A stretch of DNA of 64,000 nt, taken from NCBI GenBank assembly GCA_036784855.1, contig JAZDSV010000007.1, positions 434,001 to 498,000 on the forward strand, read 5' to 3'. This DNA is from Aphelidium insulamus (Eukaryota > Aphelidiomycota > Aphelidea > Aphelidiaceae). The notes under the pieces were generated by a model, which worked only from the letters and a program-made list of their open reading frames with translations, searched no databases and was not told where the DNA came from. Numbering within the stretch: the first letter of the stretch is position 1; the number at the start of each line of letters is the position of its first letter. This document shows, in pieces, positions 1 to 13,300 of this stretch. Made by a program: the position numbers and the translations under genes.

Positions 1-746
1 AGACCAACTTTATCAAGGTTGTTTCAAGTGCCATCGTCGACAAGTACATCGGAGAGAGTGCCCGCATAATCCGCGAGATGTTTGGCAAGTATAAGTTGCA
101 AGGGCAACCCCGATTACTGATTATTACCGCAGGTTATGCCAAGGAGCACGAGCCGTGCATTATTTTTATGGATGAAATTGATGCTATTGGCGGGCGACGT
201 TTCTCCGAGGGTACTTCGGCGGATCGTGAAATCCAGCGCACGTTAATGGAGGTAAATATGTGTGGTTATAATCATCCTAATTCCATCACTGACGTGCACA
301 GCTGCTGAACCAAATGGATGGTTTTGACTATCTGGGCAAGACCAAGATTATTATGGCCACCAATCGGCCGGATACGCTGGACCCTGCACTGCTGCGGCCG
401 GGACGTCTTGACCGCAAGATTGAGATTCCTCTGCCGAATGAAGTGGGCCGAATCGAGATTCTTAAAATTCACTCTGCCGGAGTGAACAAACACGGCGACA
501 TAGGTGCGCAAATTCAGACTATGGTATGGAATGTCACATGTAACCATAATTTTAGATTATGAGGCAATTGTGAAATTGAGCGATGGCTTTAACGGCGCTG
601 ATTTGCGCAATGTATGCACAGAGGCGGGAATGAACGCAATCCGTGACGACCGTGACTATGTGACACAAGAGGACTTTATGAAGGCTGTGCGCAAGGTTGC
701 CGACTCTAAGAAGCTGGAGTCCAAGCTTGATTACTCCAAGGTGTAA
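1..746 (+). CDS. RPT4: 26S proteasome regulatory ATPase subunit Rpt4 (PSMC6), 3' part
   Basis: C-terminal half of the AAA ATPase subunit Rpt4, part of the heterohexameric ring that unfolds ubiquitinated substrates at the 26S proteasome. The 5' part lies outside the window. Exons 1-84, 133-251, 302-503 and 556-746 join in frame. Visible are the Walker B block [13 protein letters not shown], the SRH-type segment [20 protein letters not shown], and the Rpt4-typical tail ending KKLESKLDY. Introns are 48, 50 and 52 bp. The first begins with GC (gcaagt) and ends with cag, a GC-AG intron: only that junction restores the conserved reading REMFGYAKEH. The stop is at 744-746. Paralogue choice (Rpt4 rather than Rpt1-6) rests on the C-terminal block and is secure. 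Confidence 0.95.
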
Positions 747-989
747 TCTTGCTCCGCGTCTTGTTCACTTCTGCTCAATACACGCAAGTTGTATGGATTT
801 CATTATAATTACAACTGCTGTGTGTGCGTTGTTTGTGCTGTACCTCACAGAGTATGTTCATGACACGACAAACCGCATAATATGTAAGCGCCCCTGCCCA
901 AATCAGCCAATCAGAAGCCTTTCCACTTGTTGTAACAACTCGCCCATCCCGCAGACGCCGCCGCATCCATCCACCACACACACGCAGCA

Positions 990-1917
990 ATGGTGCGTTG
1001 CCATGCGTGCTGGTAGTGCCCACACTCACCATATGCTTGTCGTAGGCGATCACCAAGCAGTCGAGGATGCTGCAGCTGCTGCACTACCGGCTAAAGATCA
1101 CGCTGCAGGACGGCCGCATACTCATTGGCCAGATGACGGCGTTTGATCGACACATGAACCTCGTGTTGAACGGATGCGAGGAGTTTCGCATCGTAAAGTC
1201 CACTCCGGCCGGCTCTGCCGCGAAAAAGGTGGGCCCAGACATGTCACATATGCATCAGTGCTCCTCTCACACGCTCTGTGTTATCTGCAGCAAAAGACCG
1301 GCACGGCCAAACCACAACACACAGAGTCCGAGGAGAAGCGTCTGCTCGGTCTGGTCATTGTCCGCGGTGGCAACATTGTCAGCGTGAGCGTGGAGTCCCC
1401 GCCTCCTGCGGGAGATGCGCGCAACCGTGGCCCGGCCGCCGCCCACATGATGACACCATTCGCGTCGATGCCCGGCCCGGGAATGGGTCGACCCGCCGGC
1501 CGTGGAATGCCCATGGGAATGGGACCGCCAATGGGTATGGGCGTGCCGATGGCTCCGGCTGGTTTAGCTGGCCCAGTGCACGGTGTTGGTGGCCCTGCTC
1601 CTGGCATGATGATGGGTATGCCGCCGGGGATGCCACCGCCCGGGTTCCGCCCGGGTATGCCTCCTCCACCCGGCATGCCACCGATGGGAATGCCGCCAAT
1701 GGGAATGGGGCGCGGTAAGTCGCATCGGTTGATGCAAGTCGTCCTGATGATAAACAAATATTTGCACAGGTATGCCGCCACCTCCCATGGGAATGGCACC
1801 GCCTGGAATGATGTACGGTCGACCGCCGCCTCCGGGGTATGCTGTTTGATAATTGTGTCTACTTAACTAATTTGCCCGTACAGCATGCCTCCGTACGGCC
1901 GCCCACCGCCGCAGTAA
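990..1917 (+). CDS. SMB1: Spliceosomal Sm protein B/B' (SmB)
   Basis: Core Sm-ring protein of U1, U2, U4 and U5 snRNPs. Exons 990-992, 1046-1228, 1291-1714, 1770-1836 and 1884-1917 give 236 residues. The first exon is the ATG alone, followed at once by gtgcgt; splicing gives [17 protein letters not shown], which matches SmB N-termini. The reading frame is otherwise closed by a TAG at 1043 just upstream. Sm1 and Sm2 motifs are present ([37 protein letters not shown]). A long Gly/Met/Pro tail with GMGRPAGRG and [15 protein letters not shown] follows, as in metazoan and fungal SmB. It is convergent with RPL11, with 151 bp between stops. Confidence 0.92.
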
Positions 1918-2068
1918 TTTGCGTTACCGTCAATATATTGTGTCATATAACAATGCTGTTCGATATAATCATATATATGAATGTACATAATGTATCCATG
2001 TTCACAAATGTGTAAAGTTGAGTCGGCTTTATTGTGCAGGAGACCGCGCGGGCGAGTGTACGGAACCA

Positions 2069-2749
2069 TTACTTCTTGTTCAACACTATGCCGTCGTACG
2101 TCTTCTGGAACCATTGGACCGTCTCCTCCTTGGTGACCTTGTGCTGTGAGCCAACACGCGCCTTGGTGTGCTTTCGCCGGGACACGCGGTATCCAGGTCG
2201 TCCCATCACCACGTAAAAGTCCATGCCTGTCGCATTGATGAGCCAAGTCAACAGGTAGGAACAACGCGGTCACTAACCGTAAATGCCAATTCCAGGGTCA
2301 TACTTGATACCCAGATCAATGTGTTCTTGGATACCGAAGCCAAAGTTGCCGGTGGCGCTGAAGTTTCCCTTCTTGAGCTCGTACTCCTTGACCTTGAGGC
2401 CGCGCTCCAGAATCTCCTCGGCTTTGGGGCCGCGGACAGTGCAGTGAACCGAGATCTTTTCATTGCGACGGATGCCGAACGTGCGCACCGTGTAGCGCGC
2501 TTTGCTGAACACCGGCGACTGGCCAGTGAGCTGTTCAAGCACCTTGGCGGCACGCGTCAGCCGATCACCAGACTCGCCCACGCAGATGTTCAGGCAGAGC
2601 TTCTCGATGCACAGCTCGCGCATGACGTTCTCGCCCTTCTTTTCCTTGGTCTCGGTCTAGCCGGGGGGAAAGTGTCAGCACAAAGCATGGCACAGAGCGC
2701 AAGGGACCACGTAGCGTGGTAGCTGGCAAGAAGCAGACGGACTTACCAT
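2069..2749 (-). CDS. RPL11: 60S ribosomal protein L11 (uL5)
   Basis: Cytosolic large-subunit protein that contacts 5S rRNA. Exons (transcript order) 2749-2747, 2656-2278 and 2226-2069 give 179 residues. The first exon is only the start codon, followed by a perfect gtaagt donor and a 90-bp intron. Splicing gives [20 protein letters not shown] and then the highly conserved uL5 core, including [34 protein letters not shown] and [16 protein letters not shown], ending in [13 protein letters not shown]. The second intron is 51 bp. Length is normal for the family. The promoter must lie in the 160 bp between this ATG and the end of the upstream Flc-like gene. Confidence 0.95.
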
Positions 2750-2910
2750 AGTGGCGGCGGTGGTGGATGGAAGGCGGATCGGGTGCGGCGTGTGATGGAT
2801 TTCGCCTTGCTTGAGGCGGTTAAGGTTTTCCGCAGTTGTGATTGGTCCACTTTAGCCAAAGAATTAATAAACATATGTAGCAAAAAAATTCTTATTAAAT
2901 AAGTGCTCTA

Positions 2911-4839
2911 TTAGTCGTGCATTGGTAGATCGTGGTCGCTTTGCATGGATGCCTTGTCATCTTTGGTCTCGGACAGTGTTTCGGTGTCTGCGGGGACGGG
3001 TGGAAGAGATTTCTCATCATCTACCTCAATTGTGCTTCCATTGTCACTCAGATTTCCGAGATCGCCTTCGAGCTGATTGTCTTGCAGTCGTGCCCTCCTC
3101 GCTGCCTTCAGCGTCACATACAAGTTTCGCACCAGTACGCTGCAGTAGAACAGGACTGCAAGCCCATTCAATGCCAGGATGATGTAACCAATGACAGACT
3201 GAGTAACTTTGCTCACGTTCAAGTCGGGTATCAGAGCGACTAGTAGGAAAGCTGCCACCACTCGCATGACACTTGCGGCTTGATGCATCCGATTCCCGAA
3301 GCGTGAGTTGAGCGGCCTTCTTATGCCCAGCATCAACATGTACGCGGCTTCGACAGTGAGCAGGAAAACCATTTGTAGAATGGGCACCTTGTACACGCCA
3401 CCAACCACCAGACCAGCAAACAGGCGGTACAGCAGAAACACAACAAAGAACATGTAGGCACTCTCGCTGTAGTTGTTGTACAGAGCACCATACTTCAGGT
3501 ACGTGGGCCGATCCTTGTAGAGCAGTTCGGGTGACTCGTGGAACCGTGACAGGTGCAAGTAGAAGAAGAGTGAGGCGCCCAAGCAGAATGCCGCCAGAAC
3601 CACCGCCGCCAATGTGTACATGCCCCAGTGATCGTCGGGTACGGTGAACTGGTAGATGGAGACGGCGGCCAACGCAAAGAATCCCAAGTACAAAATGCGC
3701 ACCGTATTGCCAACATAAAAGTCAAAGTACGCGCGACGAGACGTGATGATGCTTAGCTTGCGGACGGAGGGCGAAACGCTCGTCTCGGCAATGGAATCTT
3801 GTTCCACCGCCTCGCTGTACGTGTGGAACGAGCTGTCATTGTTCTGTTTCCGTCGACGCTGCACTGCCAGCCAGCATTCAATTAGCAGTCGGCCCACCGC
3901 GGCAATAAGCGACCACACAGCCGCCACCAGCAAAAACAATAGGAATGTGTAGAGGAATATGTTGCGCGGCTCGATTCCAATTTTTCGTGCCAGCAACGGT
4001 AGACCACGATCGTAACCAGGCTGCAGCTGATCCGGAGCAGGCGGTGGCGGCGGAGGAAGTCCCATACCGTTACGTGCATTGTTCACCATGTCATTCACGG
4101 CCTGAATGTACGGCATGAAGCTTGCCCAGCCGAATTTCGCCATTATCTCTGCATAGTACTCTGGGTAGTCCAGATTGTACATTCCCGTCTGCGAGAGGTA
4201 CTGGAACAGGAGCATAAGTTCCACCAGACTGGCTGTGGAAGCAGCCGGCAATGAATGTGTACCCGCCGCGCCACCGGCCACCTGCACCGCCGCCCCCTTA
4301 TTGGATATGATCCACGTTGCACCGGCGTTCGTGATGGCAACCACGGCGGCGCCAATAACAATGGTGGCAATCACCGCATTGGCCACCACGTCCATGCCAC
4401 CGCTCTTCATGATGGCGAAATTGGCCTCCACACACCCGATCAGCTTGGCGTCAATATCATACCACTCCATGCGGCCCACCACGTCCACACCCCACACGCC
4501 CTTCAAGTTGGCGAACTGGAATGATTTGGTGGCCTTGACGAGTCCAACGTTTTTCGGACAGCTACCCAGAATGGAGCACAAATCATCTTCGGACTTGTAC
4601 ACATTCATGCCGATAACGCTGGCAGATGTCAGTGATGTTCCGCCGGCAATGTCCACGGTAGTGGAGCCCAGTGCGTAAAAAACAATCGTCGGCACATCAT
4701 CCACGAATGTTTGCTCAATGAGAACCTGGTCGATCTGAGCCGGCAGACCAGCATCGGGATAGCAGTTGGAGAATGGAACGGCGTACTGCGCCCTCACTGC
4801 ACTGCACCAGAATAGTACGGCATACAGTAGTGACCGCAT
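2911..4839 (-). CDS. TRP-like membrane protein of the fungal Flc/Pkd2 family
   Basis: Single-exon gene of 642 residues, unusual among its intron-rich neighbours. The start is the ATG at 4839, giving a clear signal peptide (MRSLLYAVLFWCSAVRAQ). About 270 residues of lumenal/extracellular ML-like domain follow, with paired cysteines and one hydrophobic stretch, then a Pro-rich linker (PPPPPPAPD). After that comes a block of about eight hydrophobic segments separated by short loops, and an acidic Ser/Thr-rich cytosolic tail. This order (signal peptide, ML-like domain, polytopic TRP-like core, acidic tail) matches fungal flavin-carrier/Pkd2 proteins of the ER, Golgi or plasma membrane. Those are implicated in calcium handling, cell-wall integrity and heme/FAD transport. 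Family assignment is by architecture; the substrate is not inferable. Confidence 0.7.
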   Translation of the reverse strand: MRSLLYAVLFWCSAVRAQYAVPFSNCYPDAGLPAQIDQVLIEQTFVDDVPTIVFYALGSTTVDIAGGTSLTSASVIGMNVYKSEDDLCSILGSCPKNVGLVKATKSFQFANLKGVWGVDVVGRMEWYDIDAKLIGCVEANFAIMKSGGMDVVANAVIATIVIGAAVVAITNAGATWIISNKGAAVQVAGGAAGTHSLPAASTASLVELMLLFQYLSQTGMYNLDYPEYYAEIMAKFGWASFMPYIQAVNDMVNNARNGMGLPPPPPPAPDQLQPGYDRGLPLLARKIGIEPRNIFLYTFLLFLLVAAVWSLIAAVGRLLIECWLAVQRRRKQNNDSSFHTYSEAVEQDSIAETSVSPSVRKLSIITSRRAYFDFYVGNTVRILYLGFFALAAVSIYQFTVPDDHWGMYTLAAVVLAAFCLGASLFFYLHLSRFHESPELLYKDRPTYLKYGALYNNYSESAYMFFVVFLLYRLFAGLVVGGVYKVPILQMVFLLTVEAAYMLMLGIRRPLNSRFGNRMHQAASVMRVVAAFLLVALIPDLNVSKVTQSVIGYIILALNGLAVLFYCSVLVRNLYVTLKAARRARLQDNQLEGDLGNLSDNGSTIEVDDEKSLPPVPADTETLSETKDDKASMQSDHDLPMHD

Positions 4840-4982
4840 TCTACGTAAGTGCACAAGTACGCGACTATTAAAAAAAACAGTCGAAGCTCAATTTGGGCTC
4901 AACTGCTAATTACATCTCGACGCTGATTGGCTTCCGCATTATAAATATTGTGCAGGCAAATATTTCGCCTCACGTCACATTC

Positions 4983-5718
4983 TGTGACATATTATATGTC
5001 ACATATATATATATAAGGGCTCCGATCGGGTCAGAGGCTTCGACCTACCCGGGTCAATCAATGTTCTAGCACCTAGAGATAACACAAATATAACCTTCAT
5101 GCAAGCATCTTCAATCGATTTACAATACACACATTATGAAATTCTTACACTTTTGATTGTGGAAGTTGCCTTCGTCTAGTATAATGCTTGTTGTGCAATA
5201 GAATCACGGATGTCTTCCACGGTACGTAACAATCAATCTACTAGTGCTAGCAAGCTATGCACAATTGGTTTAGCTTGAGGGGCCACTTAAATTACAGCCA
5301 CTCCACGGGTGTACTGGAAGGCTGACCAGCATCCTTTGGCAACATTGGCTGATACCAGCTGGCTCTGGTGCAGTGCAACGGTGATAAGAGTTGCAAGAGG
5401 CTTGTTGGGCATAAGAATAGCATTCCGGAGCCTAACACCTTCAAAGCTATGCTGGTGCGGTTTCGGTTCAATTTATATCCCGCATGAGATGCAAAGAAGT
5501 AATGAAAGCATATATGGACAACAGGCTGTAACTGGAATGATTTAATATTTATAAATGATAATTTTATAGGTCTGTAATTTTCGGTCGGGTCAGCCGATCC
5601 GGGTCGAACCCGGGTCCGTCGGGTTATGTCGGGTCGGGTCGAGTCGAGAGTTTCGACCGACTCGACTCGACCCGATCGGAGCCCTAATATATATATATGT
5701 GACATATAATATGTCACA
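4983..5718. mobile_element. Non-autonomous TIR element (MITE-like), about 736 bp
   Basis: The two ends, 4983-5032 and 5669-5718, are near-perfect 50-bp inverted repeats of each other. The outermost 21 bp of each end is itself a palindrome (TGTGACATAT..ATATGTCACA), followed by a TA-rich stretch and then aGGGCTCCGATCGGGTC. Just inside the right arm is a run of GGGTCGGGTCGAGTCGAG-type repeats, partly mirrored on the left. No transposase-like ORF is visible inside; the open frames there lack recognisable motifs. I see no clear target-site duplication, so superfamily is unassigned. It occupies most of the gap between the Flc-like gene and DDX3. Confidence 0.7.
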
Positions 5719-5854
5719 CGACATATTATATATATATATATATATATACAAAAACTATCCAAGCACCGCACAGAAGCAATGAGAGCACTATTCATTGTGA
5801 CGTTAATAGTATGTGCGCCCGCAACGACTGCATGGCACACTTGATGACCTTTTT

Positions 5855-7895
<2,041 letters not shown>

Positions 7896-8116
7896 ACGGT
7901 GGGCGAGTTGTTGCGGTTTGTTGGTGTCTTGTTGACGATGAGCAGAATTTGGGTTTGGGTTGGGTCGATTTGCAATCGGCGCGTTCTCATTGGCTGCCGC
8001 CACGGATCGCTGTGCTATGATTGGACAATGATTGTACACTGTGTAACAGACCATTAACTCAACGGTATATGTTGATATTGTATATGCCTGGCTGCAATGA
8101 TGATATGCCGCTATTG

Positions 8117-9335
8117 TTTACGCAATGTAGGGAAACATTGCGGTGCGTCCTTTGGGATAGTTTGGAAACTCCTTGCGGTAGGCCACGTGTTTCTTTTGTG
8201 CCCACACAAACATTTGAGCCACGGCAGCGACCAGAAATACTACCGCGCCGTATGAACCGGTCAGTGCAGCAACACACAGCCACACGCACTAGATAGGTCA
8301 GCGATGATAATTACGGATGACGAGAATATAGTACCGATTCAAAAAAGTAGTTGGGGCAAGAAAGATTCAACGGACTGTCGAAACCGTAACCAAACGGAAT
8401 GCGGCGGACTCGAGTGCCGGGGGGTCGCAAGTTGCGCAGCGTCATGTGAGTAGACCAGTTGGACAGCTGGGCCCAGATATACACGGCGACCAGCACAATG
8501 TGCCACGTCTGAACGGGGCGGGCCTGGTAGTAGCGCGTGTAGGACGGAGAATAGATTTCATAGCCGAGAAGCACTCCAGACAGAATCCAGTAGTGGAAGG
8601 AATTCTTGAACAGATTCATCAAGGGCATGGTTGCATGTGAGAAGCGATGCACGAACAAGGTTTCCAATTCGCGCTGCACGTTAGTGGTGTGCAATAGTGC
8701 AGTTCGGAGACTGAATGTGCACCTTGGCAAAGTGAATGAGCACCATGGCCAATGCAATTATCTGAATAGGCGAGTGGGATGAAATGGAATTTCCGCCACG
8801 ATAGAACAAGCGCGGATAAAAGTAGAGCAGCGGGTGAATGAGCAGCGGGCCGGCGTATTCGACCTGACAAAGCGTGAGCAGACATCTTCAATCGATGTAA
8901 TGCTATATACTAGCACCCACCAAGAAGACAGTGCGCCAGCCGATTTGCGGTCCAAGATCCTTGAAGGTCACGACTGAGTCACCGGTCAGACCATAATCGC
9001 CACGCAGCGACCCTGCCGTGTGAGACCTCGCATCAGTAGATGTACATTGTTTACCATCAATAAGAGTCACTTTGCCACTCTTTGCCTGGCCAGACGCCTT
9101 CTGCTTCCGATTCACGTCAGACACGACGGTCAGCTGCTGCCGCTCCGGGGTCCAGGTGCGATTGACGGAGTGCATTGCGCGTTTCAGCTCCGCCACGGAA
9201 GTCTGCACGTACGTGAGTAGCATTGTGAGATACACTACACTTAATACTGCTAGCCTTGTCGTCAAATGGAAAGTCTAGCAGCTTCTTGCCCGAGCGACTG
9301 ACGACGGAGAGCGTGGCGCCTGGCATAACGACCAT
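8117..9335 (-). CDS. TSC13: Very-long-chain trans-2,3-enoyl-CoA reductase (TECR/Tsc13)
   Basis: ER membrane enzyme that reduces trans-2-enoyl-CoA in the last step of each very-long-chain fatty acid elongation cycle. An N-terminal ubiquitin-like segment (TSVAELKRAMHSVNRTWTPERQ, then FKDLGPQIGWRTVFL) precedes a multi-TM reductase domain. That domain contains EYAGPLLIHPLLYF, RELETLFVHRFSHATMPL, LSNWSTHMTLRNLRPPGT and SCPNYFFE, ending WAQKKHVAYRKEFPNYPKGR. At least five introns are needed. The last joins FFES to CVWLCVAALTGSYG. The junction after exon 1 (about 9290 to 9212) lacks a good GT donor; phase fits best with a weak GC donor (gctagc). The start at 9335 is the first ATG in frame. Confidence 0.9.
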
Positions 9336-10370
9336 ATCGTTGATTGACAGCTGAGAAATCAAATGATTGTCGGCGAGAACGAGGCCCCTACAGGCAAGGT
9401 TCCTGCTCAGTTACGACATACATATATCAGCATATATCAGCAAGTACATTGGATATGTCAGGTAGGCAGAATGTATTAATATTTGTTTTACATTTGTAGG
9501 AAGCACGACAAGTCAATTGGTAATTGGCAAACGATACACTGATACTGTTGCGTCGCTCCACGGAATGCGCCATCAAGGAATCCGACCGGTTTGCCTCGTT
9601 TGGTACACAATATGGCCCTACCAGACAATCCGGGGGTTGATAGTTTCGACATCAACATTTGCCCATTGTCTCTTCCAATTACTTGATCTAGACCACCGAG
9701 TAGACATGCTCAAAGATCGTATTATCGTGTATCACGCACGGGAAAACAACGATTGATGTGCACCGGCATAGTGGTGCTGAAAACATAGCCACATCTTGAG
9801 TTTGGTGATAATGCCACTTTTAGGATGGCAAAGTCCAAATTGTGGTTTGCGCGCTTGCAGGCCTCTTTGCACCGAACAAATTCCAACAAGCATTCGTGCT
9901 CGTGGCTGATAAACTGCTCGATGGGTACTCGTGGTGGGTCCACGGAATTGTCATAGTCATCATTTCGGCACAAGTCTCATCATGCAAGTTGCAACTGCGC
10001 ACCTCTTAAATTATCGTACAAAGTCAGAGTAAGCGACAAGCTGGAAGCTGTTTTGTAACTCGCAAAGCAAGAATCTAGCACCTATGACGCGGTTGGAATG
10101 CAGTCTGTATTTAACACTCAACTAGGTTGCCATATAATTCTAGGTAGATATTACATGCTGCTGTCACCGCATATAGCCGATAGGCACCTACTCACGCTCT
10201 GCAATAGCAGCTTTGCCCACCAGAATATCGCTGTCCACGAGTGTGGAACTGGCATGGCTTCTGTGTGCCAACATCTCACGCTCAGCCAGCGCCGTGTCCA
10301 ACAGCAATCCATCCACGTGATTGTGCACACGCATAACAAAAAAAAGATATACAAAAGAGACGCCAAGCCA
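9336..10370. other. Intergenic region between divergent TECR and KCC genes
   Basis: About 1 kb with no gene I can support. Several short open frames exist on both strands (for example 9722-9973 on the minus strand) but none begins with ATG or shows recognisable motifs. It presumably holds the promoters of the two divergent genes. Confidence 0.5.
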
Positions 10371-13300
10371 ATGACCACGCCGCCATCGCACCCGGCGCCG
10401 CGTCGGTCCAGCTCAGCCACGGACCACAGCAACCATCAGCCATCTGTTGTGCCGAGCAGTCTGCGCAGCATATTCCAGCCATTGCACGCGGCCGGCGACG
10501 ACACCGAGACACTGTCCCTGACTGCCATCCCTGAATATTCGCCCGATACTGAGCGCGCAGAATCCTCCGTACTCAGCGGTTCAGATCATCGGTCGCCGCC
10601 TGTGCCGGATGAGCACGAAACTGAGCGGGCTACAAAGTATAGCGGGACCCTGAACAGTGGCGTGGACGCTGCTGGTGATGATGCCGTCGACACTCACATC
10701 GAGATAACAGTGGACGGCGGCAGTGTGGACAGCGTGGAGGGAACCGACCACGCCGATAATGGCAGGATACGGTCCAACCTGTCATTGTACGAGGTAAACT
10801 TTGTTGTATCGTGGACTGTTCGGCGATGCTCACGGTGACGATAGCAAGATGGAACGCACGTCTACGCCACCGCATCTTATCTCTCGTCACACTCCTGGGA
10901 CCCGCATCGCGCCGTATCTTTGTTAATGGGCGGTGCTACAACGTCTGGCACTGCTGCCGGCTCCTCGGCTCCCGTACGCAAACAGGCAAGTGCATGCATT
11001 TACACTACCCATAATCTAATCCATCAGCCAACTCTCGGCACGATCAAGGGAGTGATGTTGCCGTGTCTGCAAAACATATTTGGCATCATACTGTTTGTGC
11101 GTTTGCCGTGGATTACGGGAATGGCGGGCATCGGCATGACACTGCTCATCGTATGCATGGGCGTGACCTGCACCTTGATCACCACGCTGTCCATGTCGGC
11201 CATTGCCACAAACGGCGTTGTGCCAGCGGGCGGCGCTTACTACATGATATCTAGGAGTCTTGGCAAGGAGCTTGGTGTTAGCGTTGGTATATTGTTCTAC
11301 CTGGCCACTTCGCTTGGCGTGGGCTTGTACGTGCTGGGAGCGGTGGAAATTCTCGTTCAGACAATGGCACCGGTATGTTCAACATGACATACTTCACATT
11401 AAAGGGAAACATGCGCAGAGTCTCAATGTCGGGTCCACGCTAAACTCATCGCGGCTGTACGGCACAGTTCTGCTGATAATGCTGGCAGCGGTCGCTTCAT
11501 TTGGTATCCGGCAAGTTACACGATTTGCGGCGACATTTCTCATAGTCGTACTGACGGCTGTCGCATCCATAATAATTGGCTTGCTGGCGTCAAATCGCGA
11601 TGGACTTCCCCGCGATGATGTGACTGGATTTCCCGGAAACTTTTCCACTAATTTTATGCCCGGTTTCGACAAGGCCGATCTGAACGGAGACGTTAATTTA
11701 AAGGGCGTAGACTTTTACACTCTGTTTGCCATATTCTTTCCCAGCGTTACGGGAATCATGGCCGGCAGCAATCGGAGTGGAGAACTGCGCAATCCGAGCA
11801 AGAGTATTCCACTCGGCACGCTGAGCGCTATTGGTATCAGCTCAACCGTATGCAAGTACAGCTATATCTGTTGGGGCGTAGCAGCTAACCTGTAGATTTC
11901 CTGTTTGTTCTTTTGTTTGGGATAACTTGCACCGGAGAATTTCTGCGTACTAAAATTCCCGCCACTGGTCTGCATGTGTCGGTTGTTAGCTGGCCTCACC
12001 CGATGGTGTCACTTATTGGCACCTTTTTGTCATGTTTGGGTGCTGCACTTCAGGGTCTGACGGGGTACAACGTGTGTGACTTGCCTTCAGTATTCTGACG
12101 TCAAAGAGGCCCGCGATTGGTTCAAGCGGTAGCCAGCGATGGCGTACTGCAAATGGTTTCCTTTTTCAGCGTCACGAATCGTGGCGAGCCTAGACGTGCC
12201 CTGCTCTTGACGTATAGTATTTCACAAGCTGCGGTGCTTTTTGGATCTCTTGATGCCGTCGCACCCATCAACACAATGGTGTTTCTGCTGTGTTACGCAT
12301 TTGTCAACGCTTCGACTGCTCTGCTCGGGTTTCTGCACTATCCAAAGTTAGTTCATGATAAATTATCGTGACGTAGCTGATCCATCGTTGCTAGCTGGAG
12401 GCCAACGTGGAAGTATTACCACTGGAGCATATCCTGTTTTGGCGCCATGCTCTGCGTAGCCTACATGTTTATCATCGATTGGATCTTTGCTCTGGTGGCG
12501 CTCGTTCTGGTCATGGCAATGTACAAGTACATTGAGTATCGCGGTGCTCAAGTCGAGGTCTGCGCAATTGGTAAAAAGTATTTTACACCTGTTAACCTGC
12601 CAGTGGGGAGACGGGCTGTACGGTTTGCACATGAATGTGGCACAGAAGAACTTACTGGCTCTGGAGAGGCGAGATCACAAACACGTCAAAAACTGGAGGT
12701 TTGTCCTGCTGGAACGTAGTGTCTTGCATGCTGACCAATCTAGGCCGCAAATTATGGTGCTGATCGATGTGGACGCCGCGACCCAACTTCCTTCCAATCC
12801 CGCATTGCTCATGTTTTTGTCGCATCTGCGCAAAGGTGGACTGTCCATTGTGATGTCGGCTCTGCAGGGAGAGTTGATTGAGAAGGCGGCATCCAAGGAG
12901 TTGACAGAGTATCGGGATATTCTTGCACTGCTGATGAAGGAGTATGGGATCGATGGCTTCTCGCAAGTGATGGTGTCGCCCGATGTCAACACCGCCAAGC
13001 TGGCGGCACTGCAAGCTGTCGGACTGGGAGCACTGCGTCCCAACACTATTCTGCTAGAGTACCCGAGTGACTGGAGAAACCTGACAGCATCAGGCCGGGA
13101 TGGTGCAGTGTATCTGATCCGACATATCATTGCCAACGATAAGGTGGCCGTGGTACTCAAGACAGATCATGTGCAGCACCCGTATCCGCTTCGGGGCGCC
13201 AAACCGTTTGGATCAGATACCACGGTTGATGTGTACTGGATCATGCACGACGGCGGAATTCTGACCATGCTGCCTCATGTACTGCGGAAACATAGAGTGT

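Noticed and set aside
1281-1799. 172-codon minus-strand frame rich in Gly/Pro opposite SmB
   Set aside because: It is the complement of the Met/Gly/Pro repeats of SmB and crosses its introns.
5292-5840. 182-codon minus-strand ORF overlapping the TIR element
   Set aside because: It runs through the terminal repeat and low-complexity (AT)n sequence, and shows no transposase motif.
9722-9973. Minus-strand ORF with several Cys and His residues between TECR and KCC
   Set aside because: No ATG in frame, no convincing splice partner and no recognisable motif.
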